From: Camelus bactrianus
Taxonomy: Eukaryota; Chordata; Mammalia; Artiodactyla; Camelidae
Reading direction: 5' to 3'
Length of the DNA: 64,000 bases
NCBI RefSeq assembly: GCF_048773025.1
Contig: NC_133540.1
Coordinates: 83,269,501-83,333,500, forward strand
Both the position numbers and the translations under genes were made by a program. Positions 36,591 through 47,408 of the stretch are shown one piece after another (position 1 is the stretch's first letter; each line of letters opens with the position of its first letter). The notes under the pieces are model-generated. The model was not told the origin of the DNA. It was given only the letters and a program-made list of their open reading frames with translations, and did not search any database.

Positions 36591-36914
36591 ATTTGGCTTA
36601 AGAGAAAGGCAGAACATATGAATCCTACAAAACATCATTATTAGCATGTCATGATCATGCTCATAAGCCATAAAAGACATGTACACACACTTCCCATTTC
36701 TCTGTTCAGCTGTCAACTAAGAAGCTTAACCCCATAGATTCAGCAACAGCTTCCATTTAGAGGAAATGCCTTCCATCAGATCCCTCCTCTACCCTCCTTG
36801 GAGTTCGTGGACCTAACTGCCAGTACTCTTCCTCCTGTAACACACACACAGTCACACCTGCACACACAGTGTCTTTGTGGTCCCATGTTTCATGTGGTTT
36901 CTCCCACACAAAGA

Positions 36915-37085
36915 ACTATCAACCCATTTATTGCACACCCACTGTACAGAGCTGCTGCATCTTCATCATCACACCAAATCTTCAAAACAAGTCTATGGTA
37001 GGTAGTAATTCTTACCCTTATATTACAGAGGAAGAAATGGGAGCTCAGAGAGATTAAGGGACTTGGCCAAGCACCAGAGCCAGAA
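36915..37085 (-). repeat. MIR SINE (antisense)
   Basis: Contains 'acagaggaagaaatgggagc', 'tcagagagattaagggactt' and 'ggccaagcaccagagcc'. Confidence 0.75.
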
Positions 37086-37099
37086 TAAAGAGAGAGAGA

Positions 37100-38160
37100 G
37101 AGGCCAAAAATAATACTTTTAATTTCAATAACATTTTGCTATTTACAAAACACATTCACATACTTTATTTCTTTGCCTCCTAAAAATAATTCTCTTATCA
37201 ATGGGAAATGCAGTTTTTCTCGGACAGCTTCTTGGATATCATTATAAACTGTTAGGTATGAAGAAAACTTTCTCCCAAAATACCAGCTTCCTCGATGTTC
37301 CCTGTAATTGACAAGACCTCTACTTCCCTAAAGAGCATACTGACTCATCCCTTCTTAAGAAACTAATCTTAAACTCTTACCCCTACCACATCTGAAATCA
37401 CACCTTTGGAAAGACAAGGAGGGGCAGAGAAATAACAAAAGCTACCAAAGGTCAATCTATATCCAAGACATTCTTAACTGTTCAGAGAGAAAATCTCATT
37501 CATGTTGATAGCAGCCTTTTAAGTGACACAAATGTCACTCTCTAACCTGGCTTCATACTAAATGCCTGGAAATTGTTCTATCTAAAGAGTGAACTGAGAG
37601 TAGTGCACACTGACTTGACTGGTTCATGGACAATGTTCTGATGCATGTACCTCTCCCCACCAAAGAACATGCACTAAAGGTTTACCTGAGGTGATTCATT
37701 CAGAGGGTCCTATTGAAATTTCTTGCAGAAGTTTGGCTATCTCTAGTATATGTCTCCAGATACAAAAATATCTGGGAAATTCTAAGGAAAGATTATAACA
37801 TATTTATTACTCATCTAGTATCTTCATCCTCTCTTCCAAGCCCAGGAAGTCATTTTAGTGTTTCCTTCTAGACTGTCTGTACGCTGGCGGAAGGGAGCAG
37901 AGTTACTTTTACCACAACAAGTATGAGGTGAAAATCTTGAGAATACTGGCACGGGTCATTAGCTTTACTGAAAGATAAAAACCTGCACAAAGCAGATGAT
38001 GGTTTATTTTGCACCTATTCTACAGATATTTCTCCCAGCTCACCAAAATAATTGTCTTCAGAGTTTATGCCCACTATTCCTTCACTGTCTTGCCTGCAAT
38101 CGAGTTCTCTGAATAAATACAGGGGTTGAGTTACAATTAAAAATAATGAGACTCTACTGG
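37100..38160. other. AMBN upstream region, no repeat recognised
   Basis: About 1 kb of largely repeat-free sequence directly before the AMBN promoter. Distal regulatory elements are plausible here, but I cannot point to a defined one. Confidence 0.4.
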
Positions 38161-38300
38161 GCCAATGTCCTTGCATGAAATAAAAGGGTGTAGAGTAATT
38201 GCAGGAGCAGAGTGGTTGTGTTTTTTTCCCCCATTTAGCTTCACTTTGATTGGTGGATTGGCACTTTAAATAAAGGTTTCAGGTCTTCCCTGGATGAGAG
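38161..38300 (+). promoter_or_regulatory. AMBN: AMBN promoter
   Basis: Upstream of the first exon I see a CCAAT word at 38162-38166, an inverted CCAAT (GATTGG) at 38248-38253 and a TATA-like TTTAAATAAAGG at 38265-38276. The spacing predicts transcription start near 38295-38305 and a 5' UTR of about 100 bases. Runx2-type control of AMBN is known from other mammals; only a partial Runx-like GTGGTT is visible, near 38212. Start site inferred. Confidence 0.6.
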
Positions 38301-38398
38301 ATACAGAGTGAGTCCCCGGCACAGTCCAGAAAAAAATTTTAAACTTCTTTTCTTAGAACTGTCTTGGTTGGCATCACCAGGCCCTGAGAGCACAGTGC

Positions 38399-38413
38399 AT
38401 GCCAGCATTGAAG
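38399..38413 (+). CDS. AMBN: AMBN exon 1, coding part
   Basis: Encodes MPALK (human MSASK), then donor gtaaaa. The start context is weak (T at -3, C at +4). An in-frame ATG with A at -3 follows in exon 2. Confidence 0.85.
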
Positions 38414-41400
38414 GTAAAATGTGATTTTATGATTTCCATGTGATTCCTGTAAGTTCTTTTTTCCTATCTCCAGGCAGTATTTATAAAGAGGATTTATCTT
38501 CACTTGTCACCAGAAGCAGAATAATAGCCTATTGTAAACCATTATTAGCATGTTCCAGAGAAGACATGACTAATATCCTTCCAGCTAAGGAAAAAAAAGA
38601 CTTTTCTATAAATTTTTTTTACTATTTGTGATTAGTGACAGTACTAATAATTGAGAAAAGTAAGTAAATTTCTTGACTAGTCAGAATTCTGTTCATGTGA
38701 GAGTAGTCGTTTGAACTTTTAGAATAAACTTAAAGAGATAATTTATTTTAGAAAGAGGAAAACTCAATTTTGAGATATATTGTCCACTAATATCAAAGGA
38801 AATTAAAATATCTAGCTCATTTTTATTTTAAAAAGATAATTTTTGGCATCGTTTTCTGAATAACCTAAACATGGAACGGTATAACCTTTATATCTGAACA
38901 TAAAGGTTTGTTATGAAATGATTATTGGTTGTATTACATTTAAAATGCATTTCAAAATTTACTCTGGAGGGAAACAAAGTATAAAATCCTGTGAATCATA
39001 CTTAATAGACCAAAATTTCACACAGTGAAAGGGATTTTCAAATTTATAATTTATTTTCTGAAATTAAACACAGCATTTAAAGAATATTCATGGAGGTGTT
39101 CCCTCATGATCATCTGGGTGGTACCTCTGTAAAAAAATCAGAGTACTTAGAAAAATTTTAATTGCTTGTCAATTTATTCCAAAAACTAGTAAGTAAAAAT
39201 CAGCTGTTTAGCAACATTTAGTTGGTTTTTTGTTTTTGATTTTGTTTTGAACCTAGTCATTTTGGAAGAGTAGAGACTTGGCTCAGGAAAATATTGTCTT
39301 TTAACCATTCTGAAGTAAAAATTCCTCTGATTTAATTCTCCAATCCAACTCTGTTTCAGATACCACTTTTCAAAATGAAGGACATGATACTGATCCTGTG
39401 CCTCCTGAAAATGAGTTCTGCAGTGCCGGTAAGTCAGTGTTCTAGAGGGTGCCCTCGGAGAAATATTGCCCAGACATCAAACTGAAGGACACAGCTGAGT
39501 GTCCATACATGATTCATCTGGATTAATCCAGTGGTGTCTTCCTTCTGAGTTAAAAGTCACAGTTGCCAAGATGTCAGCCCTGACCATCCAAAAGCAATAA
39601 GTTAAATATATAATTTTCCTATTCAAAAAGATACTTTAAATATTCCAAAGACAACTTCTAAGTCTTATTCCATTCAGAGGTAAAAGATGTATGTGTTTTC
39701 CAACAATGCCACAGCACAAATTTATTATCAACTACCTGCTACCATTATGAAATCAAAACAGAAAGAGGAAATTTCTCCAAAAAAGTAAAGTACATTTTCT
39801 TCTTCATTTTCAAAAGAACAATATTAGCCAAATTACTATGATTACAAAACTGAGCTAAGTGATTCTATTTGAAGCTAGTAATTAACCAACGAATTTGCCT
39901 GATGGGGAGAAATTATGTGACTGAGAGTGAAGTTTCTTAAATCAGAATATGTCATGGCAGTGGCGCTAACTGTATGTTACAGTCCCATCTCTGGTCTACT
40001 CTATCACCTATTGAGGTGATTGCATACAAGCACAATCCTTTGAGCACTGAACTACTACAGCCAGTAGCATGTGATTCTGTTTACAGGAAGACTTTATTCA
40101 GCCACTATATGCTTTTGGCAAATATTGACTGAGTACCTGTCATGTATCCAGAAACATGCTGGCACTGGAGACAAGACAATCAATGTGACATGGTCTCTTA
40201 TCTTCAGGAGCTCATAGGTGGCCTCAAATGAACTTCAAAAGATTTAAGTACCTTAAGACAAAGGATTAGCTATTTGGGTTTCTTAAAATGTTTTAAAAGG
40301 GGGGAAGAAAACTGACTATGAGGATGAAAACCCTGCATTCTACAGATAAAAAGAGTTTCTATTCCATTATTCAACATGACTTGTAAATGAAAAAAAAATT
40401 GAACCTGCCACCTGAGCTTACCTTTGTATGATATTGACATTGGAGTCCCCTCAACCATCCACCATCAGTCTAACACCTTGACATTCTTGGAACCTATAAT
40501 GACCCACACCTGTGTCAGTCAGTTCCACTCTGAGGAAGAGGATAGTTGCTTAGGACTGCCAAATGTCTGCCAAATCAGATTTCTCCTTTCACTTCCTCAT
40601 GGGAAAGGTATCCTCTGTCTACATACATTCATGTAAATATTGTTCATTAATTCATGACTTGGATCAAATAAAAAGCAAAGTGCACGTTTGTCTTGTAGTT
40701 GAATCTGTCCAGATTACCTTATTATGCACTGGCCAATAGAAGGAAAGAAGGGTCTACTCTCATATTCCCTTAAATTCTGAACAATTTGCTCATTACACAC
40801 ACACACACACACATACACACACCCCTCTCACTCTTTTTGTCTACACAGCTAACCTTTTTCTCTATTTGGAGTATTTGCTACACATTTATAACTTCCTTCC
40901 CTTTATCTATTTGCAAAACTGAATTACTTGGTGAAATTTGCACTACGACTCAGAGGACAGGATTTTACCTATATAAAAAGTAGGAGGTGGAGGCAGATAA
41001 TGTATTCTCAGGAAAATATTTCTAAACATCTTGCTCACGAGGGTAAAATAATCCAAATATATTTAGTGGAGACTCTATACATATTTGTGGTTTAAAAGAA
41101 GGAAGAAAGGCATTAAAATTCCTTGACCCTAGATAGTAAGAATATCCAAAGAACCAAAAACCGTCAAAATCTAATTCACTCTGTTACTCTTCTCTTCCAT
41201 TCTCCAGTTTTTTCCCCATTTTTATTCACGCATATTAATAAGCCTTGGCTTAGAAAAGAAAATATCTTACACTTTAAAAGCCTAGATGTAAATGTAGCTA
41301 TCTTTTTCACAACTTTTAAGTGAATACATTAAGTATAATAGTACTTGGTGCTAGAATGTCTTTTATTTAAGAAAAAATACTTTTTTGATATGATCCGAAA

Positions 41401-44400
41401 AATATAAACACAGATCAACAGGTTTACACATAAACTAATCTCTCACTAAAGATGATGGAGGATTTGTTAAAAGTCCTGTGAATGCGAGGCAAGTTAGGTT
41501 TTGTACGTGGTTTTGCCAAATGCCATGATCCCATCCCACATTCCACAAACCAGAGTTCGTAGGTTTGTCAAACACACAAGAAAATTGAGCTCAAGTTTGT
41601 TTCCTCTGCTTTTCTATGTGATAATATTTAAGTTTAGTTGTTAGTTTTCTATTTTGTTGCTTTATTCCACTTTTCATCTGTTTTTAATGTTACTTTCAAA
41701 CCAACTCAAATTTTGCTTTTTAAGCAACATAGCATTAGGATGTAGACAAAGGATAAAGGATTCACGTGGGAGCAAAATTATTCAATGTTATGTTAGTATC
41801 GCAAACAACTTAAGTTCTTCATTCTATCCAAAAGCTCAAGTCATTTGGGTAATAAACCAACATTAGCTTGCCCTTATGTACTGGTGTTGCTTTCTGTTTT
41901 CACTGTGAAAGGGAGTTTCTGACCAAAGAACACAAAATTATTCTTATTTCCATTCAGGCGTTTCCTCAGCAACCTGGGACACCAGGCATGGCTAGTTTGA
42001 GCCTTGAGGTATGTATTTTCAGAGTATCTACATACAATCTCTACATTGGTATGTTCCTGATACGAGAAAAATACATGGATTGTTTTTCAGTTTTCCTAGC
42101 CAGAAGTCAGTGGCTGTCCTCCTTCCTGTAAAGCTCTAGGGAAGTTTATGACATTTATTAGAGCCTCATCTTATAATTTTACTGCAATGTTAAACTTTCA
42201 GGTGTTTTAGTCTTTAGAACATCATCTGTATGTAAATCAAAACAATACTAATATTTAATGCCTAGTAATAGTGTACATACATTAAAAACACATTGTTCTG
42301 AAGTCACAAATGGTTTACACTTAGTTTCTTTTCCTGCTGGTATATGATAAAGTTGTCATGAGGAAAATTTATCTTAAGAAAATGTAATTGTTTATGAGGA
42401 CTGTAAATAGCACTGACATTGTACTATGCTACCTCCTGTACAGCTGCTGTTTCTCTTATTGCAGTTCTTATAACTAACACACACTTTGTTTAGAAAATCC
42501 CAGCAAAATAGAAATGTTTGACTTTATCAGTAGAAAATATAAACATTTATGAATAGAAAAGTAATTTTGAGATTAGAAATTTTTCACAAAGCCTTGCAGA
42601 TTTACCTATATCATGACAATCTGAGGGCAATCGATACTTGTATGTGCGAGCTGCTTATTTCACATGGAAGCTAATTTCACTGAGTTTTTTTTTTTCTTAC
42701 TTTCTAGCTCAAACTCAACTCAAAGCACTCTAAAACTCTTCCTAGGAAGAGTGAAAGTGACTTTCTGTTGAATTGGCAGCATTCTTGGCCATCTATCCAG
42801 ATACTTACCATTTTCCTCAGTGCTTTTTATATTTATTATTTTGAGGGCCTTTTTCATTTGGGAAGGAGGCAGAGTTGATTTGTTCTGATTTATTTTGGTT
42901 TGTTTGCTTGTTCTTTTCAAATTCCTCTTCGGGCTGGATTGGTAAAAGGCAAAGGAAGTTATATGAGGGGAAAAAAGAGTCAATAAGACAATGTCCTTGT
43001 GATTACATTGATATTTCAGCTGAATTAGCTATTTTCCCATGTTTCAATATGACTCCCACTTAAATGATATTTTCTCTCTTTTAATTAATGATTAAAAAGT
43101 GAGCTCACTATTTTAATAGCAATGGTGACAACAATGGCAGAACCACACTTAACATTTCCACTTTCAGCGATGAGTTGTGTCTCTTATTATTTTATTTATA
43201 TTGACCCCAAACTTTCTGCTAATACTACCATATGTTGAGAAATCAATTGTGTCATACAAAAAAGGAACATATGTGGCAAACACTAACCCACTTTTTTTTC
43301 TTCATAGACAATGAGACAGCTGGGAAGTTTGCAGGGATTAAACTTGCTTTCTCAGGTAACGTTGTTTTCACATGTTTCTTATTGCAAATATTCATGATGG
43401 TGGCGATAGTGATAGCAGCAGCATTGTAATTCATACAATTTGTTTGTGAACAAACAATATCCTAAAAACTAAAAGAGCAAATAAGTTTGTATTTGTTTTC
43501 TGAGGGGGAGGTAATTAGGCTTCTTCACTGATTTCCACTTGGAAGTGGTACTGGGGATTGAACCCAGGACCTCTTAGGGGCTGAGCATGCACTCTACCAC
43601 TTGAGCTGTACCCTTCCCCCTAAAAGAGCAAACAAGTAATTGAGGTAACCTAAAACAAAATAAGGCCCTGGGGTGGGATGGCAGGAGAAAATAAAAATAA
43701 TGTTGTATTTTCTTTAGTAAGAAAAAAATTCTTTCTTGCATTATCAACTTTATTATACAGTCCACAATATGAATGTTTAAAAAACTAAATCTCAAACAAG
43801 TTTATGGGAATACTGCAAACTGGCTCAGAATGGAAAGCAAGTCTGTTGGAAGACTTAACCTATCCACATTAAATTAATCAATATCACTCTTACTTTTGCT
43901 ATTTCTACATCTCCTGTGGATTTTTTTAGAAAATGGAAACCAAGTTTAAGACAACTGAAATATACGCATATTTTTTTTCTCCGTATCTTCAGTATTCAAG
44001 ATTTGGCTTTGGGAAATCATTTAATTCTTTGTGGATGCATGGTCTCCTCCCACCACACTCCTCTTTCCCATGGATGAGACCAAGGGAACATGAAACTCAA
44101 CAGGTAAGTTAATTGCATCAATGTGTCTGAAACCTCAAGCTTTAAACTATTCCCCTATTTGCCTTCTCTAAGCTATCATATATTAACCACAGACAGGTAA
44201 GAGTAATGAATGAAAAATCATCCAAATAACAATAAATCAAAACCTACAACTGTTTTTAGTACTTAGAAAAATTTAAATAAAATTGTCCAAATTTTCAACC
44301 CATTTGTATACTTATTTCCAATAGGAAGATATGACCTCAAAAATATAAGACACTTATGCTAAATAATAACAATAGATAAACTATCCTCAAAATGAAAGCA

Positions 44401-47377
44401 GGCTATATCCTGGAAAATTCTGATTTTAGTCAAGATTCCTTAAATAATTACTCAAAGACATTTAAAATGATGCCAATATCCTAGTTGAAATATTAAGAAC
44501 CCTATAGCAATTAATAAATACATCAATCATTTAACCATTATTTATTAGGTGCGTAATAAATATATAAACCAAACTGTAGATTGGGAGTGAAAGTGAAGGC
44601 ATTTAAGAATGTCTCCAAGGCAGGCTTACAAAATCCCACATCTGATTAGAGGATAAGACAACATATTACAGGGTGCTAAGTAGTGAGGTATAAGTAATGA
44701 ATCGGGTATAAGTTAATGAAAGCCCAGAAGTTTAGAGATGGGCAGTGGTTGAAGAGGTGAAGCAGAGCCAGATTGTTGTGAGGTTTCTGAGCCACTCTGA
44801 GGAGCTTGCAACTAATTTAAAAATAATAGGGAGCCATTCACAATAGGTAATTTCAAAGAGGAGCAACAAAACATGATTGTTTTAACAGGAACTTTTGATT
44901 CCAGATGCTCTTCCAAACCAAGCAGCATTACTCACCAAGCCACATTTAGTGGGACAGTAAATTATGTTAATAGTGAAGGTTTCTCCACTTGATTGCTTCC
45001 AAAAGGAATACACGAAGCAGGAATTTGATTGGTATTTTATTTAATTACGTTTTCTCCTTTCATCAACTCAAAAAATATATGTATTATCTATCATGTGCCA
45101 AGCACTTAATAGGGGCTATGTTAAGTCCTGGGGCTATAAAAATAAATAAGGCATATTATTCTCTCTCAGTTGAGTGAGTGACAAAGATTTATAACAAATA
45201 ATTGTAATCCAGTGAGAAAGTGGTAAAATAGAGATACATAGAGATAGCTATGGGAATCCAGAGAAGGAAACGATTCATTCTACTTGGAAGTTCCCAGAGC
45301 TTCCCATCATCATGAGCAGTGGTAGTCAGTCCCAAAGGGAGTAGGAAGTGGAGGAGGCAGACACCCACCAGACCACCCCAAATAACACTGACTTTAAATG
45401 AATCAGTGCTTCCTGTGTAACACAGCTTCAAGACAAGTCCATTAGACTCTCTTCCAAGTAGAAAGCTCCCCAGGCCCTTTTGCTTTAGAAATTCTAGACA
45501 TCACAGTTCAGTGAGCCATGGCTTCCTGACGCTCCTTTCAAATTTCTCTGCAGTATGAATATTCTTTGCCTGTGCATCCCCCACCTCTCCCATCGCAGCC
45601 ATCCCTGCAGCCTCAACAGCCAGGACAGAAACCTTTCCTCCAGCCCACTGTTGTAACCGCCATCCAGAACTCAGTCCAGAAGGGACTACCTCAGCCTCCG
45701 GTTTACCAGGGACATCCACCCTTGCAGCAAGTAGAGGGGCCAATGGTGCAAGAGCAGGTGGCACCATCAGAAAAGCCACCAACGGCCGAGGTAATTCCTT
45801 TCTCTGAAGTCAGATCAGGATCATCTACTAACTTAATGAAAGAAAACCAATTGGCAGCGCACATTTAAATAATCAGAGTTTGGGGCATAATGCACAAAAA
45901 TACAAACATGTTTTTAAGCAGTTGACGTATCTGGGAGTAGAACATAAATACACATCCCTGTCCTTTGCCATCTGAAATGGGGCATGGATTCTTAAAGATC
46001 CTGTTCCTGCAAAACTGGTTTCTCAGTTGCAAAAGATAAAAGAGGAAGCTTTCAGAGGAAATAGGACAGCCCAGAGAACTTCAGGCTTCATCTCATCAGG
46101 CTGTTTTTCAGTGTTGGGCAGACTGACAAGAGTGATTGATCCCTCAGCACTGCAAACAGTATTACTGCATTATTATTTCTCTATCTGGTAGTAAAGAAGG
46201 CAATCAAGCAAAAGTATCTTGTAATAATATAAAGAAAAGAGCAATGGACAGAAAAGGAAGGTACTATGAAACTAGTATGTTGCAGGCATTTAACATTCCG
46301 CCGTATCATCCTAACTCCAACTCTATGAAGAGAGATATCATCCTTTTTTTAAAAGAAAAGACAGATTTTGAGAGACTATAATATGTCCCCCATATTACAC
46401 AAAAATTAAGTGGCAGAGCCAGAATTCAAACCAACCTGGCATGCTCTGATTCCAAAATTCATTGCTTTCTACTCTGCAAGATAAAGCAAACTCGTGACAG
46501 ACATGCCCTATCTCCCTGCCATGCATGTGAGTCATGTCAGTAAAGGGCAATTGTAATCTCTTAGGTTGTACTCTCCAAGACTAAATGAAAGTGAAAATAG
46601 GGAAACTCATTTTAAACTATCATAATTGTAAATAAGAGTGTTTTTCAATTCATTTTGCCTATTTTGATTGTTGAGTAATTTTAATATTTATCTGTAATGC
46701 AGCTACCAGGAATGGATTTTGCTGATCCACAAGATCTACCAGTAAGTACAAATCTCAGTAAGACACTTCCTTGGGAAATACATCTCTATACTTTGAGAAA
46801 GAAGAGTAAAACTTTTTAATTGTCCCACTTATCTGTGAGTATGAAATATAGTGGGTTCCTTTGTTTACTTAAATATTAAACACTTGTTTATCATAGTATT
46901 CCATCTGGAAATGTGCTTCATATAACTCTCAGAAATAGTTGTAATGGGAGGTTTGCCCGTGTTATAGCAAATATGAATTACTTATTCTGTTTTCTACCGC
47001 TTAAAGATGTTGGTTCCAATAGCCCGTTTGCTATCTCGGGGACCAATGCCACAAAATAAACCATCTCCAGTAAGTTTGTTTTAATACCACTTCTCTGTTT
47101 GTAATTTAATTTAAAGTTTTTCTCTTGGGAAATGCATTTTGTGGTGATTTTTGTATTTATATTTAGCTTTATCCAGGAATGTTTTACTTGTCCTATGGAG
47201 CAAATCAATTGGTAAGTCTATATCCTATAAAAGGTATCATTTTCAAATAAATGCTATCTTAAGAGATAAAATTATAAGATCCAGTCCTCACATAACAGAT
47301 TCCATATTCTCTGAATGCCTAAGTTTGCAACTGAAATGCCAAAGAGGCACACTTCCTAGTTGGATAATTCTGGCCAG

Positions 47378-47408
<31 letters not shown>

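Larger units (their letters stand above)
39429..41957 (+). other. AMBN: AMBN intron 2
   Basis: Phase 0 intron of 2.5 kb, the largest in AMBN. It holds an antisense L2 scrap at 40095-40240 and a (CA)n run at 40795-40822. The remainder is unassigned. Confidence 0.8.
44104..45553 (+). other. AMBN: AMBN intron 5
   Basis: Phase 0 intron of 1.45 kb. It holds probable antisense L2 relics at about 44535-44880 and 45065-45260. The open frames at 44989-45431 are chance. Confidence 0.75.
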
